Assembly: GCA_942492925.1 (NCBI GenBank)
Contig: OW818641.1
Coordinates: 1,736,001-1,800,000, forward strand
DNA from: QZKY01 sp942492925
Lineage (GTDB): Bacteria > Pseudomonadota > Gammaproteobacteria > Burkholderiales > Burkholderiaceae_D
DNA: 64,000 nucleotides
Direction of reading: 5' to 3'
In this document: positions 27,732-35,829 of the stretch, in pieces
How the letters are laid out: each line of letters starts with the position of its first letter
How positions within the stretch are numbered: the stretch's first letter is position 1
Made by a program: the position numbers and the translations under genes
Notes under the pieces: model-generated
The model's database searches: none
Seen by the model: only the letters and a program-made list of their open reading frames with translations
Told to the model about the DNA's origin: nothing

Positions 27732-27744
27732 GGTCGGGCTCCGG

Positions 27745-29085
27745 TCACAATATCGTATTCCGTATATCTGCCAGCACTTCGGCCAAATACGTCGTGAAAC
27801 GCGTACCTTGCGCGCCATCGATCACGCGATGATCGTAAGCCAGCGACAGCGGCAAAATCAGACGCGGCACAAATTCCTTGCCGTTCCACACCGGTTGTGT
27901 CGACAGACGCGACAGCCCCAGGATCGATACTTCCGGCGCATTGATGATCGGCGTGAAGTAGGTGCCCCCGATGCCGCCGAGCGACGTGATTGTGAAGCTC
28001 GCCCCTTGCATATCCGACGGACTCAACTTGCCTTCGCGCGCCTGCGCCGCCAGATCGGCCATGTTTTTCGCAATTTCGACCACGCCTTTTTTGTCTGCAT
28101 CCTTCACCACTGGCACCACCAGCCCATGCACCGTATCAGCGGCAAAACCGATATGCCAGTAATGCTTGAGGATCAGGTTTTGTCCTTTTTCATCCAGCGA
28201 CGAATTGAATTCGGGATACCGCTTGAGCACCGTGACCACCGCCTTGATCACAAATGCCAACAGCGTCAGTCGCACGCCTTCTTTTTTGTGCGTCTCGTTA
28301 AAATGCACCCGGAAATTTTCCAGCTCGGTTACATCCGCCTGTTCGTATTGCGTCACGTGCGGAATCATGATCCAGTTGCGATGCAGATTCGGCCCGCTCA
28401 TTTTCTTGATGCGCGACAGCGGCATCAATTCAGTTTGACCGAATTTTGCAAAATCGAGTGGCGGCCACGGCAACAAATTCAAGCCTGCCACGCCGCGCTG
28501 CGCTTGAACAGCACCGGACATTACGCCCTTCACAAAAGCGGTCACGTCTTCATGCAAAATCCGGTTCTTCGGGCCGCTGCCCTGCACGCTCTTCAGATCG
28601 ACTCCGAGTTCGCGCGCAAACTTGCGTACCGATGGTGAGGCATGCGATAGCGCAACGTCGGACAACGGTGATGCCTTCGGCGTTTCAATCTCAACCTCTT
28701 CGTTTATTTCAGAAGGCAGAGAAGGTAGCGATGGTGGTGGAATAGGCGTGGCCACAATGGGGCCAACTACTCGGGACAGCGCAGACGGCGCAGAAGTCGG
28801 CGGTACTGGCACAGACGACGGCGCACTTGTAACCACTGTCGCCGCTTCCTGCGTTTCAAGCAAAAGTATCAGCGACCCTTCGGATACCTTATCACCGAGC
28901 TTGACCTTCATTTCCCTGACCACGCCGACGACGTCGGATGGAATTTCCATACTGGCCTTGTCGGATTCCACCGTAATCAGCGATTGTTCTTTTCGGACCG
29001 CGTCACCGGGCTTGACCAGCAATTCGATCACGCTGACATTCTTGAAGTCGCCAATATCGGGGACTTTCAATTCAATTATGTTCAT
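27745..29085 (-). CDS. aceF: Dihydrolipoyllysine acetyltransferase (pyruvate dehydrogenase E2)
   Basis: The 446-residue E2 has one lipoyl domain at the N-terminus (lipoyl Lys in VESDKASMEIPS near residue 43), a Pro/Ser/Ala-rich linker, a peripheral-subunit-binding domain (SPSVRKFARELGVDL) and the catalytic acetyltransferase core ending in AYDHRVIDGAQGTRF with the active His. A single lipoyl domain is at the short end for proteobacterial E2. ATG 29085 has GGAG nine bases upstream. aceE ends 29 bases before it. Confidence 0.95.
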   Translation of the reverse strand: MNIIELKVPDIGDFKNVSVIELLVKPGDAVRKEQSLITVESDKASMEIPSDVVGVVREMKVKLGDKVSEGSLILLLETQEAATVVTSAPSSVPVPPTSAPSALSRVVGPIVATPIPPPSLPSLPSEINEEVEIETPKASPLSDVALSHASPSVRKFARELGVDLKSVQGSGPKNRILHEDVTAFVKGVMSGAVQAQRGVAGLNLLPWPPLDFAKFGQTELMPLSRIKKMSGPNLHRNWIMIPHVTQYEQADVTELENFRVHFNETHKKEGVRLTLLAFVIKAVVTVLKRYPEFNSSLDEKGQNLILKHYWHIGFAADTVHGLVVPVVKDADKKGVVEIAKNMADLAAQAREGKLSPSDMQGASFTITSLGGIGGTYFTPIINAPEVSILGLSRLSTQPVWNGKEFVPRLILPLSLAYDHRVIDGAQGTRFTTYLAEVLADIRNTIL

Positions 29086-29114
29086 GGCGTTTGCTCCATT
29101 GGCTCTTGTTCTGC

Positions 29115-31811
29115 TCACCGCAAAACGGGATTAATCCCGTCGGCATGGATGCCATACTTCTCAATCGCCTGCTGCACAATGGCCGGTGCAATTGCGCCAT
29201 CGTCCGCCAGTGCCTTCAGGGCGGCAATCACCACATAGTGCCGATTCACTTCAAAAAATTCTCGCAGCTTTTTGCGACTGTCCGATCGTCCGAACCCGTC
29301 CGTGCCCAAGGTCCGATACGTTCGTCCTTTCGGCATGTAGGGACGGATTTGTTCGGCAAAGCTGCGCATGTAATCGCTTGTCGCCACGATGGGGCCTGCT
29401 GTATCCTGCAGGCATTGGGTAACGTAAGACACACGCTGCGTGGCCGTCGGATGCAGCACATTCCAGCGCTCCGCATCCTGTCCTTCGCGTGCGGCAATCG
29501 TGAACGACGTCGCCGACCAGACATCTGCCGCAACATTCCAATCGTTTTTCAGCAAATCGGCGGCAGCGATGGCTTCACGCAAAATCGTGCCGGAACCCAT
29601 CAGTTGCACGCGCAGCTTCGCATTGGAATCGCCGGATTGCAGGCGATACAGCCCTTTGAGAATCCCCGCTTCCTGCCCCGGCTGAATCCCCGGCTGCGCG
29701 TAACTCTCGTTCATGATGGTGATGTAATAAAAAACGTCTTCCTGATCTTCGACCATGCGCCTGATGCCATCCTGAATGATGACGGCCAGTTCATGCGCAA
29801 ACGTCGGATCGTACGGACGACAATTCGGAATGGTGGAGGCCAGAATATGGCTATGCCCATCCTCATGCTGCAAGCCTTCGCCGTTCAGCGTCGTGCGTCC
29901 TGCCGTGCCACCCATCAGGAAACCGCGCGCGCGCATGTCGGCCGCCGCCCAAACCAGATCGCCGACGCGCTGCAAGCCAAACATCGAATAGAACGTGAAG
30001 AACGGCAGCATGATGCGATTATTGGTGGAATAGGATGTTGCCGCCGCAATCCATGAACTGATGCCACCCGCTTCATTGATCCCGTCCTGCAAAATCTGTC
30101 CCTGCTTGTCTTCGCGGTAGTACATCACCTGATCGATATCCACCGGCTCGTATAACTGGCCTTGCTGGCTCCAAATGCCGATCTGACGGAACAAGCCTTC
30201 CATGCCGAAGGTGCGCGATTCGTCCACCATGATGGGCACAATTCGTTTGCCGACACTCGCATCCCGCAACAACGTGGTGAGAATGCGCATGAAGGATTGC
30301 GTCGTCGAGATCTCGCGTCCTTCCGCCGTCGGCTCCAGCACATTCTGAAACGCAGACAAGGGCGGCACTGGCAATTGCTCGTCCGCTTTTTGCCGACGTT
30401 GTGGCAGATAACCACCCAGGGCCTTGCGGCGTTCGTGCAAATAGATCATTTCCGGTGAATCGGCGGCAGGCATGAAGAACGGTATCTCGCCTTTCAAATC
30501 TTCGTCGCTGATCGGTACTCCCAGCTTGTCACGCATGGAACGAATGACAGCATCTTCCAGCTTCTTGGTCTGGTGCGCGGTGTTGCGAGATTCCGCAGCT
30601 TCGCCCATCCCATAGCCCTTGATGGTTTTCATCAGCAGAACGGTCGGTTGCCCTTGGTGTTCCTGCGCCACCTTGAATGCCGCATAGACCTTGTGCGGAT
30701 CATGACCGCCGCGCTGCAAGTTCCAGATGTCGTCATCCGACATATGCGACACCATTTCCAGCAATTTGGGATGCTTGCCGAAGAAATGCTCGCGCACATA
30801 AGTACCGTTTCTCGATTTGTAGTTCTGGTATTCGCCGTCGACGGTATCCATCATCACCTGCTTGAGAATGCCGTCCCTGTCCTTTTCAAACAGTGGATCC
30901 CACGTCGATCCCCAAATCACCTTGATGACGTTCCAGCCTGCACCGCGAAAATCGGATTCGAGTTCCTGAATAATTTTGCCGTTGCCGCGCACAGGGCCGT
31001 CCAGCCGCTGCAAATTGCAGTTCACGACAAAAACCAGATTGTCGAGTTTTTCGCGCGACGCCATGCCGATGGCGCCCATCGATTCCGGTTCATCCATTTC
31101 GCCATCGCCGCAGAAGACCCAAACCTTGCGATCGCGCGTGTCCGCAATGTCGCGTGCATGCAGATACTTCAAAAAGCGCGCCTGATAAATCGCCGTGATC
31201 GGACCCAGGCCCATCGACACAGTCGGAAATTGCCAGAAATCCGGCATCAGCATCGGATGCGGATAGGAAGACAATCCCTTGCCATCCACCTCACGACGAA
31301 AATGCTTTAACTGATCGTTGCTGATGCGCCCCTCAAAAAATGCGCGCGCATAAATGCCGGGCGAAGAATGTCCCTGAAAATACACCAGATCGCCGCCATG
31401 GCTGTCGGACGGCGCGCGCCAGAAGTGATTGAATCCCGTGCCGAACATCGTGGCCACCGACGTAAAGCTGGAAATGTGTCCGCCGATGTCGCCGTCATTG
31501 CGGTTCGCACGCACCACCATGGCCATCGCGTTCCAGCGCATCCAAGCGCGCAAACGCTCTTCAATTTCAATGTTGCCGGGCGAACGCTGCTCGCGCTCCA
31601 CCGGAATGGTGTTAACGTAAGCCGTATTGGTTGAAAATGGAATGGCTGCACCGCGTCGCCGGGACAAATCGAGCAGACGCTCAATCAGGTAATGCGCCCG
31701 GTCTGAGCCTTCATTGGCGATAACGGATTCAAGCGCCTCCAGCCATTCCTTGGTTTCCTGGACATCAGGATCCTTATCCGCAGAGGTTACCCCGCGAGAT
31801 TTTTCTGACAT
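29115..31811 (-). CDS. aceE: Pyruvate dehydrogenase E1 component, homodimeric type
   Basis: The 898-residue protein is the thiamine-diphosphate decarboxylase of the PDH complex, converting pyruvate and transferring acetyl to E2. The ThDP motif is clear (GDGEMDEPESMG ... NCNLQRLDGP, about residues 235-275), and the N-terminal region YLIERLLDLSRRRGAAIPFS matches AceE. The length is typical. GGAG lies just before the ATG at 31811. It leads the aceE-aceF-lpdA operon, whose candidate promoter is at 31883-31911. No pdhR is adjacent. Confidence 0.97.
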   Translation of the reverse strand: MSEKSRGVTSADKDPDVQETKEWLEALESVIANEGSDRAHYLIERLLDLSRRRGAAIPFSTNTAYVNTIPVEREQRSPGNIEIEERLRAWMRWNAMAMVVRANRNDGDIGGHISSFTSVATMFGTGFNHFWRAPSDSHGGDLVYFQGHSSPGIYARAFFEGRISNDQLKHFRREVDGKGLSSYPHPMLMPDFWQFPTVSMGLGPITAIYQARFLKYLHARDIADTRDRKVWVFCGDGEMDEPESMGAIGMASREKLDNLVFVVNCNLQRLDGPVRGNGKIIQELESDFRGAGWNVIKVIWGSTWDPLFEKDRDGILKQVMMDTVDGEYQNYKSRNGTYVREHFFGKHPKLLEMVSHMSDDDIWNLQRGGHDPHKVYAAFKVAQEHQGQPTVLLMKTIKGYGMGEAAESRNTAHQTKKLEDAVIRSMRDKLGVPISDEDLKGEIPFFMPAADSPEMIYLHERRKALGGYLPQRRQKADEQLPVPPLSAFQNVLEPTAEGREISTTQSFMRILTTLLRDASVGKRIVPIMVDESRTFGMEGLFRQIGIWSQQGQLYEPVDIDQVMYYREDKQGQILQDGINEAGGISSWIAAATSYSTNNRIMLPFFTFYSMFGLQRVGDLVWAAADMRARGFLMGGTAGRTTLNGEGLQHEDGHSHILASTIPNCRPYDPTFAHELAVIIQDGIRRMVEDQEDVFYYITIMNESYAQPGIQPGQEAGILKGLYRLQSGDSNAKLRVQLMGSGTILREAIAAADLLKNDWNVAADVWSATSFTIAAREGQDAERWNVLHPTATQRVSYVTQCLQDTAGPIVATSDYMRSFAEQIRPYMPKGRTYRTLGTDGFGRSDSRKKLREFFEVNRHYVVIAALKALADDGAIAPAIVQQAIEKYGIHADGINPVLR

Positions 31812-31882
31812 AGTAGTTCTCCGTCAATTCCCCTCCGCGAATGGCGCTGGGTACGATTGGCGATACAACAAGGTGTCAGTGC

Positions 31883-31911
31883 ATTCTAACAGCGTCCAGA
31901 GGAAGTTTCAG
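31883..31911 (-). promoter_or_regulatory. Candidate promoter of the PDH operon
   Basis: Minus strand: CTGAAA (31906-31911), 17 bases, TAGAAT (31883-31888), about 70 bases before the aceE start. The match to consensus is moderate (4/6 and 5/6). Confidence 0.45.
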
Positions 31912-31987
31912 AGTGGCGTATTTGAGGGAACGCAGACGAAGACGAGAAGGAAGACGTCACGTTCATAAACACTGCACCTGTACGACG

Positions 31988-33592
31988 TCAAAGCGTTTCG
32001 CGCTGATCGGAAGAAATGATACGGTTGCGTCCTGCAGACTTCGCAGCATAGAGTGCTGCATCGGCACCTTGCACCAAATCCGACGGAATGCTCTGGTTAC
32101 GAACCGGAACGATGGCATGGACGCCAAAGCTGACGGTCACGATACCAAAGGACGAATCTTCATGATGAATGCCTTCGCGACGGATTTCCTGCATCAGGCG
32201 TTCGGCCACAACGACCGCTTCATCCAGATTGGTTCGAGGTAACAACACAACAATCTCCTCGCCGCCATAGCGCGCTGCCACATCACCAGCGCGCTTGATG
32301 CTGGACTTGATGATCCGTCCGATTTGCCGCAGGCAGTTATCGCCTTCGATATGGCCATACAAATCATTGAACTTCTTGAAGTGATCGATATCCAGCATGA
32401 TCAACGCAAGCGATTCGCCGCGACGCATGGCCTGATTGAATTCGTCATTCAGCGCCACATCGAAACACCGTCGATTAGCTAGCCCCGTCAAACCATCCTG
32501 CCAAGCGATTTTTTCCAGTTCGACATTCAACGCTTCCAGTTTTTCCTGCGAGTCGCGAAGCTGTTTTTCCACTTCCAGGCGATAACGAATTTGATGCGTC
32601 AGGCGATATCCCAGAAACCCGAGAATGCCCATCAGCATCAAGGTCACGGCAAGGTGCTTGAGTGCGCCTGTCCACCACGGGCGGAATATTTCGCCCTCGG
32701 ACATCGTGACCATGGCAATCAGCGGATAGTTCTCCAGTCGGTAATAACTCACGAGCCGATCGTTATCGTCGAAATACGTGCGATCGGCGCGATAGGTGCC
32801 ATTCGATGCCGCAGGCAAATGTTCTTTGAACAGCGATGTTTCGCGCAAGTTCATCCCGATTCGCTCGTCCTGAAAGGGACGCTGCGCCACAATCGCACCG
32901 TTGGCATGCATGAGCGCGATCGTCCCATCTCGCCCGATATTGAAGGTATCGTAAAACGTTCTGAAATATTTCATGTGGATCGTAGCCAGCATCACACCGG
33001 CAAAACTGCCATCCGGGCGATTTATCCGACGCGAAACAGGAATGATCCATTCGCCCGTCGAACGACTGTGAACCGGCTTGCTGATATAGACGGCTTTCTC
33101 AGGATGGGATCGGTGGTAAATGAAATACTCGCGATCAGCATTGTTCGCATTAAACATCATGTCCCGGTTAGTTGCGAGCCAACGACCGTTTTCGTCATAC
33201 AGAAACAACCCATGCAGTTTGGGCAGTTCGCCGACATGCAGTACCAGCAGCTTTTGCAAACGCTGAAGTTGCGCCTGACTCACACCGTCCTTTTCGATAC
33301 GATCGACTAAACTGACCAGCACCGTATCGGCCTGCTTGATCGTGTCTTCCGCGTTTTGCGCAACGGATCGCACCAGATTTCCGGACAGCACCGTGTTTTC
33401 CCGCACACGCCCCTTGTAGGCATCCCACGTCCGGAACGCATCAATGGCCAGCAACGAAACACAAACCAAGATGACAAATACCTGGGCAAGCAGCATGATG
33501 GGAATCTGCTCAATCAGTGCCCGCAAACTTTTGTTTTCTTTTTCGTTGTGTTGCACGATTTGCCTAAGGAATATTCTGGCCCACCAAAACAC
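31988..33592 (-). CDS. Membrane-bound Cache-GGDEF diguanylate cyclase
   Basis: The 534-residue protein has an N-terminal membrane helix (LLAQVFVILVCVSLLAI), a periplasmic dCache sensor region (about 55-290), a second membrane helix (LAVTLMLMGILGFLGYRL), a short coiled coil and a GGDEF domain. The domain contains FDVALNDEFNQAMRRGESLA, MLDIDHFKKFNDLYGH and an active loop reading RYGGEEIVVLLPR. The loop is GGEEI rather than GGEEF, so activity is likely but not certain. It presumably turns an external small-molecule signal into cyclic-di-GMP. The exact start among the first codons is unclear. Confidence 0.88.
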   Translation of the reverse strand: MFWWARIFLRQIVQHNEKENKSLRALIEQIPIMLLAQVFVILVCVSLLAIDAFRTWDAYKGRVRENTVLSGNLVRSVAQNAEDTIKQADTVLVSLVDRIEKDGVSQAQLQRLQKLLVLHVGELPKLHGLFLYDENGRWLATNRDMMFNANNADREYFIYHRSHPEKAVYISKPVHSRSTGEWIIPVSRRINRPDGSFAGVMLATIHMKYFRTFYDTFNIGRDGTIALMHANGAIVAQRPFQDERIGMNLRETSLFKEHLPAASNGTYRADRTYFDDNDRLVSYYRLENYPLIAMVTMSEGEIFRPWWTGALKHLAVTLMLMGILGFLGYRLTHQIRYRLEVEKQLRDSQEKLEALNVELEKIAWQDGLTGLANRRCFDVALNDEFNQAMRRGESLALIMLDIDHFKKFNDLYGHIEGDNCLRQIGRIIKSSIKRAGDVAARYGGEEIVVLLPRTNLDEAVVVAERLMQEIRREGIHHEDSSFGIVTVSFGVHAIVPVRNQSIPSDLVQGADAALYAAKSAGRNRIISSDQRETL

Positions 33593-33859
33593 TCAGGTAA
33601 TAAAGAAAAGTTTACTCACTTTTGATGGAAGAAACCAAAAACCCCGATATTTTTCTCATCAGGCACCAATTGCCCGAAACAACGTTGAACATGTGAAATT
33701 CATCACCCCCCAATACCATTGTCAGTTTGATCACGCGATATGACCTGCTTCGCAACAAAATCGGCCAGGCTGGTAGCAAATATCGCACCTTCAACGACGG
33801 GGGCCGCCGGACAAAGCGAACTACTTCTGGTATGGCCTCATACTCATTGTCATTGGCAT

Positions 33860-35275
33860 TTATCGTCGGAATAGCCACTGGCAAATTTTTTGCAGCATGG
33901 GAGATGCCATTTTTTTCATCATCCACACCTCAGTCACCCGTTTGGACAGGAAACCCATGGTTGGGAAGGCATGCTGGAGGAGCATGATATCGTGCAAGCG
34001 CACTTTCTTCTGAATGGCCAATGCCCACTCGTTGATCATTTCGCCGGAACCTTCGCCCACGATACTGACGCCGTAAATTTTCCCGCCCACGCTGGAAAAC
34101 ACTTTCACGAAGCCCGTGGGAATGTTTTCGGCAATGGCAGCGCCGTAATCGCCGTAATTCACGCGGGTAGTTTCGTAAGCGATGCCATTTTCCTTGAGCT
34201 CCGCTTCACGCATGCCCACATAACTGATCTGCGGTTCTGTAAACACGGCCCAGGGCACTACATAATTCTTGAAATTGCGCTTCATCCAGAACGGCAGCAT
34301 GCTGTTCATGATGGCGATCATCCCCTGATGCATCGCCGCATGCGAAAACAGAAAGTGGCCGTTACAGTCGCCCACGGCAAAAATATGCTTCTGGCTGGTG
34401 CGCAGATATTTATCCACCTTGATCGCGCCTTGCGGCGTCGTTGTCACGCCAGCTTTTTCCAGATTCAATCCCGAAACGTCAATGCTGCGACCCGCCGCCA
34501 CCAGCAGGCGTTCGCCTGCGATCTGCTCGCCTGCATCGGTGTGCACCACCACACCTTCCGCTGTCTTGTCGATTCGTGCAATGTTGCGCCGGTTGTACAC
34601 CTGAACGCCCTCTGACGCGAAGGTTTCTTCCAAGATCGCGCTGGCATCGGGATCACCAACGGGAACCAGTTGCGGCGCGGCATTGACGATGGCGCACTGG
34701 CATCCGAGACGCGAAAACGCCTGCGCCATTTCGCATCCGATCGCACCGCCACCGATGATCACCATCGATTGCGGCACGCGTTCCTGATGAAAGACGTTTT
34801 CATTGGTCAACACGTCGATAGCGTCAATGCCGGGAATCACCGGGATGCGCGGTCGCGTGCCGGTGGCAATGAAAATCCGTTGCGCACTGATTTTTTCACC
34901 GGCAACTTCCACCGTATGCGCATCGACAAACGACGCAGCGCCCTGCGCAAGACGCAAATCCACCTTCTTGAACATGCCGATGGTTTTGTTTTCATTGATG
35001 TAGTGCAGATCGCGGCTGATCTTGCCGAAGGGATCGTTAATCTCCGGTTGCGGCAAGGCGCGCAATTCCATTTCCGTCAGCTTGGCCACGTTGTGCCGTG
35101 TCTTCGCCATGCGCAGCAAGGCCTTACTGGGAATGCAGCCCACATTCAGGCATTCACCGCCCACGCGACGCTTTTCAATTGCGCAAACTTTCAATCCCAT
35201 TTCCGCGCCCATGGCGGAAACCGCCATGCCAGCGGGTCCCATGCCAATGACGATGATGTCGTAATCGTATTTCAT
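33860..35275 (-). CDS. FAD-dependent disulfide oxidoreductase-like protein
   Basis: This 471-residue flavoprotein belongs to the lipoamide dehydrogenase/mercuric reductase superfamily. It has GMGPAGMAVSAMGAEMG for FAD, the redox CxxxxC in GGECLNVGCIPSKALL, and an NAD(P) motif GGGAIGCEMA. The C-terminal catalytic HPx-x-x-E segment is altered (QHAFPTMGFLSKRV), so it is unlikely to be a genuine lipoamide dehydrogenase. It ends with a hydrophobic-basic tail. It is a separate unit from the PDH operon. Start could be ATG 35275 or ATG 35320. A large AT-rich palindrome lies upstream. Confidence 0.85.
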   Translation of the reverse strand: MKYDYDIIVIGMGPAGMAVSAMGAEMGLKVCAIEKRRVGGECLNVGCIPSKALLRMAKTRHNVAKLTEMELRALPQPEINDPFGKISRDLHYINENKTIGMFKKVDLRLAQGAASFVDAHTVEVAGEKISAQRIFIATGTRPRIPVIPGIDAIDVLTNENVFHQERVPQSMVIIGGGAIGCEMAQAFSRLGCQCAIVNAAPQLVPVGDPDASAILEETFASEGVQVYNRRNIARIDKTAEGVVVHTDAGEQIAGERLLVAAGRSIDVSGLNLEKAGVTTTPQGAIKVDKYLRTSQKHIFAVGDCNGHFLFSHAAMHQGMIAIMNSMLPFWMKRNFKNYVVPWAVFTEPQISYVGMREAELKENGIAYETTRVNYGDYGAAIAENIPTGFVKVFSSVGGKIYGVSIVGEGSGEMINEWALAIQKKVRLHDIMLLQHAFPTMGFLSKRVTEVWMMKKMASPMLQKICQWLFRR

Positions 35276-35373
35276 TCCTGCCGCCCCATTTAGCCTGTGT
35301 TTCTGTTTCAAGTCATCCATTTCAACGCATCTAACGTCCCATACTGACGGCGTCAGCCCCTCATGACAAACCG

Positions 35374-35398
35374 ATTATATTATATAATTTAATATAAT
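35374..35398. promoter_or_regulatory. AT-rich palindrome, candidate operator
   Basis: ATTATATTA and its perfect complement TAATATAAT flank a 7-base centre TATAATT. TATAAT-like -10 boxes occur on both strands inside it. It lies 54-99 bases upstream of the two possible starts of the flavoprotein gene. The symmetry and position suggest a repressor site overlapping the promoter. No regulator can be named. Confidence 0.5.
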
Positions 35399-35562
35399 GT
35401 ATAAGCGTCAGCTCGCCTCTCACTCCTGTTCCCCGCCCCCGTTGAATATGCGCCAGGATGCGCACATCCACCTGTTTTAGTTCCACCAGATTTGACACTC
35501 ATCAGGCATTGCCACCTTTACACACAAAAAAGGTGGTGGCATACGCAAACTTTCGGGGTCGT

Positions 35563-35591
35563 TTGACAGCACCAAAAAACTGATTTAGAGT
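35563..35591 (+). promoter_or_regulatory. Promoter of the SAM-riboswitch-controlled sulfur gene
   Basis: TTGACA (35563-35568), 17 bases, TAGAGT (35586-35591). The start point would be near 35598, only a few bases before the first aptamer's P1 stem at 35601. Just upstream an 8-bp inverted repeat CCACCTTT / AAAGGTGG (35512-35519, 35529-35536) could be an operator. Confidence 0.7.
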
Positions 35592-35600
35592 TCACACACA

Positions 35601-35651
35601 GCGCCGATTTGAGATTCAGCTTGCGGGCGCGTTACAAATACAGCTAAAGCG
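35601..35651 (+). promoter_or_regulatory. SAM-II-type riboswitch aptamer, copy 1
   Basis: The order of elements matches the SAM-II (SAM-alpha) aptamer. P1 5' strand GCGCC (35601-35605) is followed by GAUUU (35606-35610), CUUGC (35620-35624), P1 3' strand GGCGC (35626-35630), ACAAAU (35634-35639) and GCUAAAG (35643-35649). In the known fold CUUGC pairs with GCUAAAG to close the pseudoknot, and the U-rich and A-rich strands form the triplex that binds S-adenosylmethionine. All of these pairs are possible here. The distance from P1 to GCUAAAG is 12 bases, close to the 11 of the known type. The aptamer begins almost at the predicted start of transcription. Confidence 0.85.
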
Positions 35652-35656
35652 AGGGC

Positions 35657-35697
35657 AACCCGTTTTAGCGTCAGCGCTGAACGGGTTTTTTGTTTTT
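35657..35697 (+). terminator. Riboswitch-linked intrinsic terminator
   Basis: AACCCGUU (35657-35664) pairs with AACGGGUU (35680-35687) above an inner AGCG/CGCU stem, and the hairpin runs into TTT-G-TTTTT. Its 5' arm overlaps CGUUUUAGC (35661-35669), which can instead pair over nine bases (one G-U) with GCUAAAGCG (35643-35651), the 3' part of the aptamer. Bound SAM would hold GCUAAAG in the pseudoknot and let the terminator form. Confidence 0.85.
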
Positions 35698-35713
35698 GCA
35701 GTACGATTTTCAT

Positions 35714-35769
35714 GTCGCCGATTTATGACCACTTGCGGGGCGACTCATAAATGCCGCTAAAGCGTCGCC
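35714..35769 (+). promoter_or_regulatory. SAM-II-type riboswitch aptamer, copy 2
   Basis: A second full set of SAM-II elements follows the terminator: P1 GUCGCC (35714-35719) with GGCGAC (35739-35744), GAUUU (35720-35724), CUUGC (35732-35736), AUAAAUG (35747-35753) and GCUAAAG (35756-35762). Spacing from P1 to GCUAAAG is 11 bases. Directly after it, GUCGCC is repeated (35764-35769) and could steal the P1 3' strand when SAM is absent. The related SAM-V class has a similar core, so copy 2 could be assigned to either class. Confidence 0.82.
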
Positions 35770-35772
35770 AGC

Positions 35773-35823
35773 CTCTCCTCCCCCGAAGGCCCGGTGAACG
35801 CCGGAAATAACAGGGGGATGGAG
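35773..35823 (+). promoter_or_regulatory. Ribosome-site sequestering hairpin
   Basis: CUCC-U-CCCCC (about 35775-35784) can pair with GGGGG-AU-GGAG (35813-35823), which contains the Shine-Dalgarno GGAG of the gene starting at 35830. A small CCGG/CCGG stem lies in the loop. The position between aptamer 2 and the start codon suggests translational control. Which state SAM favours cannot be decided by eye. Confidence 0.55.
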
Positions 35824-35829
35824 AACAAC

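Noticed and set aside
33612..33926. Minus-strand 104-codon frame between the cyclase and the flavoprotein gene
   Set aside because: It overlaps the flavoprotein C-terminus in another frame and has no ribosome site or known features.
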